DNA of 64,000 nt, taken from assembly GCA_963675135.1 (NCBI GenBank), contig OY776131.1, positions 34,061,381 to 34,125,380 of the forward strand. Reading direction: 5' to 3'. Below, in pieces: positions 44,964 to 55,145 of the stretch. Within the stretch, counting starts at the first letter, position 1. Each line of letters opens with the position of its first letter. A model generated the notes under the pieces. The model had not been told where the DNA came from and did not search any database. It saw only the letters and a program-made list of their open reading frames with translations. Origin of the DNA: Galeopsis tetrahit. Its lineage: Eukaryota; Streptophyta; Magnoliopsida; Lamiales; Lamiaceae. The position numbers and the translations under genes are program-made.

Positions 44964-45149
44964 TTAGTGACACTAGTTTTCACATCCAAAAAAAAAGTAC
45001 TGAGTATCTCACAAATTACAACTCCCACCTTCGAAATTCACACATATTTACATGTCATTACATTTTTTTTACACAATACATTATCTTTCTTTTCTCCTTA
45101 GTTTTTAGTGTCTAAATCAGTGTGAAAACTGACACACGGAGGTAGTATA
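44964..45149. mobile_element. MITE fragment (putative)
   Basis: GTGACACTAGTTTTCACAT near 44968 and CAGTGTGAAAACTGACACAC near 45119 form an inverted pair. The right end ACGGAGGTAGTA looks Stowaway-like but the left end is decayed. Confidence 0.4.
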
Positions 45150-46723
45150 TCTGTATATGACACTACAGAAAAGCAATTAAAAAAAAAAAAAAGAACACAT
45201 GGATCTGGCTGGCACCTAACTAAGACACAGCGAAAAGCTTAGAGATCTGCTCAGAAACAAACATAAAATATAATACCACAATAAAAGTAGACCAGATCAT
45301 CGGATCTCTTCAAAGAATCTAACCACTTTACAGAAAACAAGTGCAGTAGAAATAAAATAAAATACACAACACATGCTGCTGCTTGATTCAAAACAAGCCA
45401 ACTTTCCATGGAAATAAATTATGCACCATCCAGCGTGAATGGAGGATCACACTTCAATAATTCCACAAAAGTCATCCAAAATATCTCCAAACATTTCAAA
45501 CTAGAAACAAACATCCAAAATCAAACCAACAAACAGACATGAAAACAGCCATTTTCAATCAAGGTACCCCACTTACACATGATGACAAAAACATCACATT
45601 TCCTCCACTACTGTCATGTGTGAATCCCATTTTTTCTACTTTCTACAATATGATAGGTGCTTTTGCATCAACTTACATTACACCCCTCCACCACAAATTA
45701 AGCCGCCTTAGGTCGGTCACCCTCGCAACAAAGCACCAAATCTCCAAGAACTTGCCACAACTATTACATAGTCTACAAGTGTGTGATTTGCAAATCCCAT
45801 CAAGTTTCACCCCCTCTAAACCACAAATCTAGTCCTACTTTGACTTAACACACTTCACTCGACCTTAGAAGTGTGCCGTTTCAAGTTCAACACAACACCA
45901 AACTAAAGTGGTGGTGTTAGGGAGCCGAATCACTTTTTTTCAAAAGCTAACCTTCAGTCTTTCCAACAAAAAAGACAAAAGTGCTTATCACAATTTAATA
46001 GTATTTGCAAACACCCTATAAGTCATGAGCTGCTTATTATACACTAACCGTGTCGTTTCTCCCCAACTTCATTCCTAAAATTAATTTAAGACATGATTAT
46101 ATATATACAACTTTGTAAACATCGAGTGAGTTGAGTAGGTGGGTGACCACCACATCTCAAACTCACAAGAACTTGCCTGCAATTGATTAAAAAAGTTTTT
46201 AATCTCCTTTCCTCATGTTTTTACAACTATGAGAAGGACAGAGGACCACAAATGGACCTCACATGACTCATCATCACGTGCCTGCAACGTTCTCCTAATA
46301 ACTCTATCAAGATCCCACCACATTTCACACCATAAATTAGCTGCCAAACATGCTTTAAATCTCAAGAACTCACCTATGCAAATCCCTTCTACCCCTTTGA
46401 AAGGAAACTGACATTCTCATTTAGTTGGCAATGTGATCAGTAGCATTTAATTTAAACTTCATTCTCAAATCTCGAGTGCATTAATTTCCAACGAATATAA
46501 ATGGCAAAAGAGAATCTCCCATTAAAAAATTTCCTTTTCCATCAAAACAATTGAACATCTGTCAAATTGACCACAAACTAGAGAAAATCACAGCAAATTA
46601 CTCTAGGGAAAGCATAGTAAAGTTATTAATTTAAATCCGGAAAGCAACAGAAGGGCAGAAGCAGATAATGAAAAAGAAAAACAAATGCAGCACAGAATTG
46701 TGCAATTACATAACTGAGAAATC
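45150..46723. other. Downstream region of SMT2, no gene recognised
   Basis: Less AT-biased than the flanking spacer. A segment (about 45695-45805) with CACAAATTAAGCCGCC … TCTCCAAGAACTTGCC … TGCAAATCCC recurs in diverged form at about 46330-46390 (ATAAATTAGCTGCC … TCTCAAGAACTCACC … TGCAAATCCC). This suggests an old repeat. Part of this region should hold the SMT2 3' UTR. Confidence 0.45.
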
Positions 46724-47803
46724 CTAATCAGACTTACTCTCGGGCTTCCTGCAGAGAATCATATGCATTGGAGTGAAAATCCCAGTTTCGCCTCCTCTGG
46801 TGAGGTAATCCGCCGTCACAAAGAGCATCTCGTGAACATCCACAGTGCCCTTGGGCGCAATCCCCAGCCACGCGAGAACTGTAATCATAACGTGGTTCCT
46901 CCAGTAAGCAAACCGACCCATTTTCAATCGGGTCCACCAGGGTTTAGAAGGGGGTTTCGCCAAATCCTTCTCCTTCACCACTTCAAACCCTACTTTATTC
47001 GCAACCTCAGCAATGTCACTGTAACTCCGAAGACCCGGCAAAGCGTCCCCCCTCTCAATTCCATGAATCACCTCCACGTGCTCCGGGTCTTCTCCGCGGT
47101 ACAATTCGGTGGTGACCCATTCATACGAGACGTAGTAGGATCCGGGTTTTATGACCCGGTAGATCTCTCTGTACACCTCTTCCAGATTGGGCGCGTGGCA
47201 AGTGGCTTCAATGGAGTAGGCTCCGTCGAATGAGTTGTCCTCAAACGGCATCTGGAGGAAATTACCGCACACAACTTCGCACAACTTCTCAAGCCCGGCC
47301 TTCTTGTTGTGCAATCGGGCCCTTTTCACCTGATACTCATTAATGGTGATTCCAACGACGTTAGCTTGCGAATGTGCCGCAATTGCACGCATCGGGCCTC
47401 CGACTCCGCATCCGGCGTCGAGAATTTTGTCCCCCGGTTTGACGTTCAAGAGATCCACAGCCATCTCCTCGTGGAGGCGCGTGGCTTCGAGGTGGGATTT
47501 TCCGGGAACAGCTGGGGAAAAGTGGAAGGATTGGCCCCATCCCCATTCGTAGATGTCGGTGACAAGATTGTAGAAGGTGTCGACGAAGGCCGGAACATTG
47601 TCGGTCCTTTCGATTTCTTTAGGGCGGCGGAAGAAAGACCAGTACTGTTTGTAGGTGTCCTGGACTTTTTCCTTGGCGATAGAGCCGCCGGAGAGGTGGA
47701 CGGCGCGTTTGCCCTTCTGCTCGGCGGATCCGAGAACGCAAACGAACCAGTAGAGGCCGCCGGCTAATAGGGAGGCGGTGCAAAAGAGAGTGAGAGTGTC
47801 CAT
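46724..47803 (-). CDS. SMT2: Sterol C24-methyltransferase (24-methylenesterol C-methyltransferase, SMT2 type)
   Basis: Intact single-exon gene of 359 codons, ATG at 47803 to TGA at 46724; plant SMT2 genes are typically intronless and about 360 residues. The N-terminus (residues about 1-27, LTLFCTASLLAGGLYWFVCVL) is a membrane anchor for the endoplasmic reticulum. Sterol-SMT region I appears as YEWGWGQSFHFSP (about 89-101). The SAM-binding motif ILDAGCGVGGPMRAIA lies near 133-148, followed by YSIEATCHAPN (about 200-210), another conserved SMT signature, and YEWVTTE. A C-terminal sterol-methyltransferase domain covers about 290-355. The enzyme transfers a second methyl from S-adenosylmethionine to 24-methylenelophenol, directing flux to 24-ethyl sterols such as sitosterol. 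SMT1 acts earlier on cycloartenol; the anchor and motif details favour SMT2 here. Confidence 0.95.
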   Translation of the reverse strand: MDTLTLFCTASLLAGGLYWFVCVLGSAEQKGKRAVHLSGGSIAKEKVQDTYKQYWSFFRRPKEIERTDNVPAFVDTFYNLVTDIYEWGWGQSFHFSPAVPGKSHLEATRLHEEMAVDLLNVKPGDKILDAGCGVGGPMRAIAAHSQANVVGITINEYQVKRARLHNKKAGLEKLCEVVCGNFLQMPFEDNSFDGAYSIEATCHAPNLEEVYREIYRVIKPGSYYVSYEWVTTELYRGEDPEHVEVIHGIERGDALPGLRSYSDIAEVANKVGFEVVKEKDLAKPPSKPWWTRLKMGRFAYWRNHVMITVLAWLGIAPKGTVDVHEMLFVTADYLTRGGETGIFTPMHMILCRKPESKSD

Positions 47804-47804
47804 G

Positions 47805-47826
47805 GTGGAAAGAGGAAAAGAAAGAT
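47805..47826 (-). promoter_or_regulatory. CT-rich leader of SMT2
   Basis: On the minus strand the bases before the ATG read TTTCTTTTCCTCTTTCCACC, a pyrimidine patch common in plant core promoters and leaders. No clear TATA box was found within 100 bases; CAATAAAGG near 47865-47875 is the closest. Confidence 0.45.
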
Positions 47827-48359
47827 TGTAAAAATTGGGGCGTAAGAAAATGTGTGGGTGTTGGTACCTTTATTGTGTACAAGAGGTAGTGGGATTTTGA
47901 TTTTCTGTGAATTGTGCTGTGGACCTGTTTTTGGACAGGCAATTATCTTGTGACACGTCAATCACGGATTGGTTGACAGTTGAAAATTATTGATATTTTA
48001 CTTAATACTACTGATCATAATGGTTTTTATGTAGTGGTGAAAAAAAATAAAATAAGTACCGTATAAATAAATAATTGTTTATTTTTTTATTTTTAATGTC
48101 CCACAATAAATTAAGTTTTAATTTACATCCTAGATGCAAAATCTTTCGTCAAAACTCGAAGTTTTAAATAACACGAGACAATATTGACATAACTGATGAA
48201 GGAAAACATGGGTGGGAGTAATTAATTTAAGTTGTACATTAAATAGTCGAATACTTATGGATATAAAAGCAAATATTATAATTTTGTATTTATTTATTTA
48301 TTAATCGAATAAAAAAGAGAATTTGAATATAAATTCAAATAACAAAATTTTAAATAAAA
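47827..48359. other. SMT2 upstream region
   Basis: Presumed promoter of SMT2 near 47830-48000, then AT-rich spacer ending with TAAATAAAA (48351-48359), the target copy of the next MITE. Confidence 0.4.
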
Positions 48360-48986
48360 GGGTAGAACTGCTATGTACACTTGAATCCAGCTATATAGAA
48401 AATATCTCATATATATAGAATAAATAATAAAATATTTAACAAAACTCATTCTAGTCTACTGGTTGTTCTTAAATTGTCTTACCACAATGTCATGGTTCAA
48501 CATCCACTTTCAACAATTTTTTAATTTATACTAATAATATCATTAATTGCACTTACTAATAATATCATTAATAGTAATAAAAGTGCAAGTAAAATAATGA
48601 TTTCAACAATTTTTTAATTTATACTAATAATATCATTAATTGCACTTACTAATAATATCATTAATAGTAATAAAAGTGCAAGTAAAATAATGATAAAACG
48701 TGTAATAGTAATAAAAGTGCAAGTAAAATAATGATAAAACGTGTAAAATAGCACACATGTTGCACTTTTCAATATAATAACATACACTTTTCATTAAAAA
48801 AAACAAAGATACACTTTTTAGTTATAATAACATACACTTTTTTTAAAAAAAAAATCGAAAAAAAAAATGAATTTTTTTTTTTTAAAAAAAGTCAAAGTTT
48901 GACCGTTGACCGGTTAACGGTCAACATTTGACTAGTCAAAGTCTACTCAAGTACACGGTGTACTTGAGTACATACAAGACTTTGGC
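48360..48986. mobile_element. MULE-like MITE with minisatellite core (copy 3)
   Basis: Starts GGGTAGAACTGC and ends AAGACTTTGGC, flanked by an exact 9-bp duplication TAAATAAAA (48351-48359 and 48987-48995). Inside are a 93-bp tandem duplication (from 48508 and 48601), a 41-bp duplication (from 48662 and 48703), CACTTTTCAATATAATAACAT-type units, and the terminal palindrome of two 12-base arms (48945-48956 and 48958-48969). A GACCGTTGACCGGTTAACGGTCAA palindrome-like cluster lies at about 48900-48923. The shared 5' GGG, the ACTTTG(G)C end and 9-bp duplications link it to 29492-30101. Confidence 0.75.
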
Positions 48987-49229
48987 TAAATAAAAATATC
49001 AAAATTTGAATACAAATGTCGAATGGGCCAAAATTATAACACTAAAAAATAACACAAAAACTTATATGCAATATTGCATGCAATATTGACCAATTAAGTC
49101 AATTGTGCTGAAAATATTGACTTATTAACTCAATGGGATGAAAATATATATTATTGGGTCACCATTAATTCATTTTGAGTTAATTTTAATTTATTTGTTA
49201 ACTGGCCCGCTTGTGTTCTAATTTTGACC
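48987..49229. other. AT-rich spacer
   Basis: No feature recognised; TGCAATATTGCATGCAATATTG near 49070 is a short palindromic stretch. Confidence 0.4.
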
Positions 49230-51230
49230 AAAAATTTTAACCCGTTTATTTTACCAGTTTTTGTGATTTTTTTATCTTTTATTTTATTGGCGAACGAGGG
49301 ATATTAAATGTAGTAATTCAAATTGTAATATGTAGTAACACACATTATTTTATATAGTAATAACACAAACTATTTTATATAACAAGACAAATTCTTTTAT
49401 TTAATAACACGTTTTTTCTAGTGTTTTTGTTAATGTAGTAACTCACATTAGAATACGTAGTAACATATATTATTGCATGTAGTAAACACAATAATCATGT
49501 TGTAATGCAAATCATTTGATAAAGTTACATATAGTAACAAACGCATATTCAATGTAGTAATTCAAACTGTAGTATGTAGTAACATATAATTTTTTATAGA
49601 GTTTAATTATTAGGAAGGACAATCATATAGATTCATTTTTTTTCAAACAAAGGAAACAAATTAAAACCCGTTTATTTTACCAGTTTATTCAATGTAGTAA
49701 TTCAAACTGTAGTATGTAGTAACAAAAATTTTAACCCGTTTATTTTACCAGTTTTTGTGATTTTTTTTATCTTTTATTTTATTGGCGAACGAGGGATATT
49801 AAATGTAGTAATTCAAATTGTAACAAACGCATATTCAATGTAGTAATTCAAACTGTAGTATGTAGTAACATATAATTTTTTATAGAGTTTAATTATTAGG
49901 AAGGACAATCCTATAGATTCATTTTTTTTCAAACAAAGGAAACAAATTAAAACCCGTTTATTTTACCAGTTTATTCAATGTAGTAATTCAAACTGTAGTA
50001 TGTAGTAACAAAAATTTTAACCCGTTTATTTTACCAGTTTTTGTGATTTTTTTTATCTTTTATTTTATTGGCGAACGAGGGATATTAAATGTAGTAATTC
50101 AAATTGTAATATGTAGTAACACACATTATTTTATATAGTAATAACACAAACTATTTTATATAACAAGACAAATTTTTTTATTTAATAACACGTTTTTTCT
50201 AGTGTTTTTGTTAATGTAGTAACTCACATTATAATACGTAGTAACATATATTATTGCATGTAGTAAACACAATAATCATGTTGTAATGCAAATCATTTGA
50301 TAAAGTTACATATAGTAACAAACGCATATTCAATGTAGTAATTCAAACTGTAGTATGTAGTAACATATAATTTTTTATAGAGTTTAATTATTAGGAAGGA
50401 CAATCATATAGATTCATTTTTTTTTTCAAACAAAGGAAACAAATTAAAACCCGTTTATTTTACCAGTTTATTCAATGTAGTAATTCAAACTGTAGTATGT
50501 AGTAACAAAAATTTTAACCCGTTTATTTTACCAGTTTTTGTGATTTTTTTTATCTTTTATTTTATTGGCGAACGAGGGATATTAAATGTAGTAATTCAAA
50601 TTGTAACAAACGCCTATTCAATGTAGTAATTCAAACTGTAGTATGTAGTAACATATAATTTTTTATAGAGTTTAATTATTAGGAAGGACAATCCTATAGA
50701 TTCATTTTTTTTCAAACAAAGGAAACAAATTAAAACCCGTTTATTTTACCAGTTTATTCAATGTAGTAATTCAAACTGTAGTATGTAGTAACAAAAATTT
50801 TAACCCGTTTATTTTACCAGTTTTTGTGATTTTTTTTATCTTTTATTTTATTGGCGAACGAGGGATATTAAATGTAGTAATCCAAATTGTAATATGTAGT
50901 AACACACATTATTTTATATAGTAATAACACAAACTATTTTATATAACAAGACAAATTCTTTTATTTAATAACACGTTTTTTCTAGTGTTTTTGTTAATGT
51001 AGTAACTCACATTATAATACGTAGTAACATATATTATTGCATGTAGTAAACACAATAATCATGCTGTAATGCAAATCATTTGATAAAGTTACATATAGTA
51101 ACAAACACATATTCAATGTAGTAATTCAAACTGTAGTATGTAGTAACATATAATTTTTTATAGAGTTTAATTATTAGGAAGGACAATCATATAGATTCAT
51201 TTTTTTTCAAACAAAGGAAACAAATTAAAA
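49230..51230. repeat. Higher-order tandem repeat, alternating 496- and 286-bp units
   Basis: The landmark GGCGAACGAGGGATATTAAA starts at 49289, 49784, 50070, 50567 and 50853, giving spacings of 495, 286, 497 and 286 bases. Long and short units alternate, so the true period is about 782 bp. The short unit equals the long one minus about 211 bp between two GTAA sites (…AATTGTAA and …TATAGTAA), so it arose by an internal deletion and the pair was then amplified. Every unit is full of GTAGTAA motifs, and CCCGTTTATTTTACCAGTTT occurs twice per unit. Copies are nearly identical. No coding content. The array reappears at 63381. Confidence 0.95.
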
Positions 51231-51419
51231 CAATTCAATTAAGGTCAAATTGATGTGTTAATACCCAATTATGCCCCTTGGTTTGAAATTAAATCCTCAT
51301 TCCCACAGGCCGCAACCGATAATTACTCTTTAAAAACCATAATTAATTTATAATTTAAATTCCACTTTCCCTAAAATTTTGAAGTTACTATTTCATTTCA
51401 TTATAATTCTCAACCATAA
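51231..51419. other. Boundary spacer
   Basis: AT-rich boundary between the tandem array and a GC-rich segment. No element end recognised. Confidence 0.4.
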
Positions 51420-52643
51420 CCCTAGCTTGCTCCCAGCCACGGCCGCCCTCACCGCGGCCGCTTTTGCCACCGTAACTCTCACCTTGTTCTCTGGATCGTC
51501 GTCCGCCGCCGTTCGTCGTCTTTATGGGCCGAAACCCTAACAGCCTTCGTTGTGGATGTGTCTCTGTGACTCCGCCATTCACCAGATCGGCCGCCATTCT
51601 CCCAGCCGCATCCTCTGTGCCCTGTAGTAGAGCAGCCGTCGTTCCCCGCCGTCGAAGCTCCTCTGCGTGCAGCCAAAGTCGTCGCCGCTCGTAGCCTGTT
51701 GCAGGGCCGCCACGTCGCGCCACCCCCTTTGTGTTCGGCGCCGCCTCTGCTCGCCTGAAGAAGCCGCCCTGCAATTGTGCCGCCTGGCCTTCTTTTTTTT
51801 TTCCCTTAATTGCTTCTCCCACGACGGCGGAGGCTCCGCATCGATCCTTCTAGCAACCTTTACTTCCCCTGTAAGTTACATCCAATTCTGTTAATTTGTC
51901 GAACATCATTGTCAATTCTCGAAACATGACTGAACTTTTTGCCGACTTTTGAAAATGGAAAAGGCTCAACTGTTGTGGATGAGAAATTAATCTGTGGTTA
52001 TGTTTATTGATTGATTGCTTCTTATTTTGGAATTTTAATGTGGTTAGATGAAACTGGGAAGCAAGTTAGAAGCGCCGTAAGGCTTTAGAATTTCAGCAAT
52101 TGCGTTCAAGGTACAGTACTCTCTTTCCGGTTGGATTCCTTTGTTGTAAATTACATTTTTATGGCGTATTCTGGAAATAGGAGATTGATTATAATTGTAT
52201 GATAACAATTGGGGAAATCAAAATGCCTCAATTTCAATATAATGACTGAATTAGCTCTCTCTTACTTCTGCACAGTTGTTTGTTGCTTCTTTGATATAGT
52301 TGCTTATAAAAATACCACAAATGCCAACACGTAACATAAGCCAAATGTTCTAAAAGTACTAACTTGTTAGTGTTTATTTGATATTATTGAGATTTACGAT
52401 TTTACGTGTGTTCAGTTGAAAAAAAGATCAAAGAAGTTGACTACCTGTAAAATTAAGTGTTGTGGATGCCTTATTGACAAGTCCTGATGTCTGACAGTTT
52501 GGTTTTCTTTATATAGTTTCAAACTACTGCACATAAGAGTTATTTTATGCGGCCGCTTGGAGGTATCCTTGCCCCCAAGAGAAAGCCTCATAGCTTCTGG
52601 TAATTGCTTTGTTGATATGGACAATCTCAGTAGATAGCTTTTT
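51420..52643 (+). other. GC-rich leader-like segment followed by intron-like DNA
   Basis: 51420-51870 is GC-rich and ends at a consensus donor CCTGTAAGTTAC (about 51868-51879), resembling the first exon of a plant gene. AT-rich intron-like DNA follows. A further short exon-like piece lies near 52048-52110: AGATGAAACTGGGAAGCAAG, with GGTACAG as possible donor. The order leader, intron, ABC1K exon suggests the front of a decayed ABC1-kinase gene on the plus strand, but only the last exon is recognisable as protein. Confidence 0.4.
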
Positions 52644-52778
52644 GACATTATAGAGGAGGAACCTGGTCAACCTCTTAAGGCTGTTTTCAACAAAATTTCA
52701 TCGGAGACAATTGCAGCTGCAAGCTTGGGACAAGTTTATCGAGCCACTCTCCAATCATCTAAAGAAGATGTTGCAATT
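52644..52778 (+). pseudogene. ABC1 (UbiB/ADCK-type) kinase exon remnant
   Basis: 45 codons reading DIIEEEPGQPLKAVFNKISS … ETIAAASLGQVYRATLQS … EDVAI. The AAASLGQVYRA stretch is the Ala-rich loop that replaces the Gly-rich loop in ABC1 atypical kinases, and EDVAI- is the start of the VAIK strand; the lysine itself is replaced by Asn (AAT at 52779). Plastid and mitochondrial ABC1K proteins of plants act in quinone and lipid metabolism. A stop (TAG) lies three codons upstream in frame and the downstream frame ends within about 15 codons, so this is a fragment. A TTATAG acceptor-like site occurs at its 5' side. Confidence 0.7.
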
Positions 52779-52781
52779 AAT

Positions 52782-54309
52782 TTTGGTTTCAAGTTCTATG
52801 TTCAATTGATTTTCCTTTCTCTACTTTGATTTTAAAGCTTTTGTAGCTCTTGCATATATTCTTTATATTTTTTGAATCTTATGGAATAATACATTCCATA
52901 TTTTTGCTCATCATACTCATTTCTTGTACTTGAAAATAATTTAGGAAACTTTTGTTGGTTATTGTAACTCCAATGTACTGTATAAAAATATGCAATTGGT
53001 AGGTTCCACTATTCTACTGCCTATTATGAAGTATTTTAAGTTATATGCAAAATATTTTTATTATATCAAATACGTTTTTACATATATTGGTATGTATAAT
53101 GCATCTTTCCGACTAATCTTTAAATAACTAATATTGTTATAATAGTAAATAATATTTTAGAAAATATATATCAAATATGTTTTTTTATATTGCATATTAT
53201 TATTTGTATGAAGGCATATGCAACATAATATTTGAATATCTTATTGACTATATGCACCGTTTTTTTACATATATGCTTATATATTTGCATATTTTATATA
53301 GATGATATATATTGTTAAATATATATATATATATATATATTATCTAAAATGTAATTACACAACAATTGAATAGTTTATTTATTTAAAAATAAAATTTATA
53401 GATTTTATAATATAAATAAAGTGAAGTAATATTATATTATTAAATTGACCCGTTCAAACCCAAAGAATCATATCTATATTAATTTTTTAAAATAAAATTA
53501 ATATTTTAGAACATTTTATTACAAATATATTGTTCTATTGCATATTATCACGTATTTTAAGTTATATGCAACATATTTTTGCATATGTCAACAAGAATAT
53601 GTAACAATTTCTTGCATATATGTTTTCAAATCTGCATATAAAGGAATGATATATAACCAACCACCATCTATTTTTTACCGAACATATTAGTAAGTTGTCA
53701 CCAAATCATTATCCACATAATCAATTAATATAATTTAAAATAAATAATTGAAATTTATTAATATATTTTAAAACAAAATACAAATCTTAAACTTTCAAAT
53801 TGATTTTTCTAATATCTTATCTCTAATTTTACTTCCATAAAAAGCGGAAAACATCTCCCAAACTTAAAACATCACAAAAATTATATTGACTTTCTCCAAA
53901 TATATACATTATAAAATTTAATTAGAATACTTATTTGATATAACTATGGAGAATTTTCATTTATATGCACAAGAACAGAATTAACAACTAATTAGATAAA
54001 GTTCTGGAAATGAATTTTGAATTCAAAATGCAATTCCTCAACCCCGTGATTCATGTGTAGGTTAGAGTTGTCAATTAAATTTTCAAATATGGAAAGATGA
54101 TTAATTAAAATGATTAGTGATTTTCTATACAAAATTAGTTTTAATAATATTTGACTAATTAACTAAAACAGATTTTTAAGAATTTAATAAAGGGAAGGGC
54201 AGTTTAGTATATTTATCAACCATTTTGACCTTATTTGAATTAAAAAAAAAAAATATGTCTTTCTATGTTTTTTCTATGTGTGAAATGGTCTTATGAGAAA
54301 CTGCCCCTT
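52782..54309. other. AT-rich spacer with loose ATGCA-type repeats
   Basis: Between about 53030 and 53650 the motif (G)TTATATGCAA(C/A)ATATTTTT and GCATAT variants recur many times in loose direct order. A (TA)n run lies at 53318-53340. No gene recognised. Confidence 0.5.
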
Positions 54310-54425
54310 TTTTATATAGTAAAACCGATTCTTTTATGTAGTATCTTTTTTTAGAATTTTTATTGATTAAGTAACTCATATTATAACATATAGTAACATA
54401 TATTATTGAATCATGTAGTAATATA
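54310..54425. repeat. Degenerate copy of the GTAGTAA repeat family
   Basis: ATATAGTAA, TATGTAGTA, AAGTAACTCATATTATAACA and TAGTAACATATATTATTG match, with changes, the long unit of the 49230-51230 array. It shows that the family also exists as single diverged copies. Confidence 0.6.
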
Positions 54426-54430
54426 AAATA

Positions 54431-55136
54431 GGGAGCCACTACTAACACCCAAAAAAGTGTTAAATATACCCCAATTTTTTTAGGACTAAATTAGGCATAT
54501 GTATATTGACTAAGTTGTCCTTTTAAATTCTACAAATTAAATACACCCCTTAAAGTGTTATCTACACCCCATCCTTAAATCCCTCCACCATAATACCGCC
54601 GCGGCCGCTTGTTTCTTTAAACAATTTTTTTGTTTCAAATTAGCTCATCAAATATTTTATTGTTCTCCCTCCAATTTTTTCCATGTTTCCATACAAGATA
54701 AATACTCGAAGGTACGTACCAATACGAAATCGATTTCGAATCTGATGTTCAGATCCCGCGCGAATTGAGTCAGATTCTCTCTGATGAGAGTCGATTCGGT
54801 GGCGTACTCGTCGGGAACGAGCGCTGATATCCTGAGAAGCAGCGGGGCGGTGGCGTTGCGGGCATCGACTTTATCGGCGAGGTCTTTGATGAAGGAAGCC
54901 CAGTGGCCGTCGAGCCCGATGTCGAAATCGATGGGAGCCATTATCGTCGTTAGAGGAGCTTCAACTTGCATTTTTTTTTAATGAAGATGACGCTAATGTT
55001 GAGAGAAAGAGGTGAAAGGTAAAAAAATGGATGGAAGGGTAAAATAGGAAAAGAATGGGGTATGTTTAGTAATATATGCTTATTTTTAAATTTTATTGGG
55101 GTGGGTTTAACAATTGGGATGTTATTAGTGTCTCCC
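54431..55136. mobile_element. Pack-MULE carrying a GRAS/HAM-type fragment
   Basis: Inverted ends GGGAGCCACTACTAACACCC and (complement) GGGAGACACTAATAACATCC, flanked by an exact 9-bp duplication TATAAAATA (54422-54430 and 55137-55145), which is the Mutator-superfamily signature. The 706-base interior has no transposase but contains a GC-richer block with an open frame on the minus strand that matches plant GRAS proteins (54657-54971). A GC-rich GCGGCCGCGGCGG segment (about 54597-54608) may be another captured piece. Non-autonomous MULEs with host gene fragments are known as Pack-MULEs. Confidence 0.9.
54657..54971 (-). CDS. GRAS (HAM/SCL6-like) fragment ORF, 104 aa, in a Pack-MULE
   Basis: ATG (54971) to TAA (54657). 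Residues about 12-33 (APIDFDIGLDGHWASFIKDLAD) match the VHIID region of HAM-clade GRAS proteins, and 46-90 (LLRISALVPDEYATESTLIRENLTQFARDLNIRFEIDFV) match the following LRITALVPEEY…ENL..FA..L.I.FE segment. The first about 10 residues are non-homologous and replace the start of the VHIID block. The end EYLSCMETWKKLEGEQ corresponds to the start of the PFYRE region with a few substitutions. Full-length family members exceed 500 residues, so this is about one fifth of a protein; DNA-binding and most interaction surfaces are missing. The frame is uninterrupted from a new ATG to a stop, so a short chimeric peptide or an antisense/sense small-RNA source is possible. Whether it is expressed is unknown. 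Confidence 0.75.
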   Translation of the reverse strand: MQVEAPLTTIMAPIDFDIGLDGHWASFIKDLADKVDARNATAPLLLRISALVPDEYATESTLIRENLTQFARDLNIRFEIDFVLVRTFEYLSCMETWKKLEGEQ

Positions 55137-55145
55137 TATAAAATA

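Noticed and set aside
47309..47767. 152-residue plus-strand frame
   Set aside because: It lies antisense to SMT2 and reflects its codon bias.
49230..51230. CRISPR-like array
   Set aside because: Repeats are hundreds of bases long, there are no short spacers or cas genes, and the DNA is from a plant nucleus.
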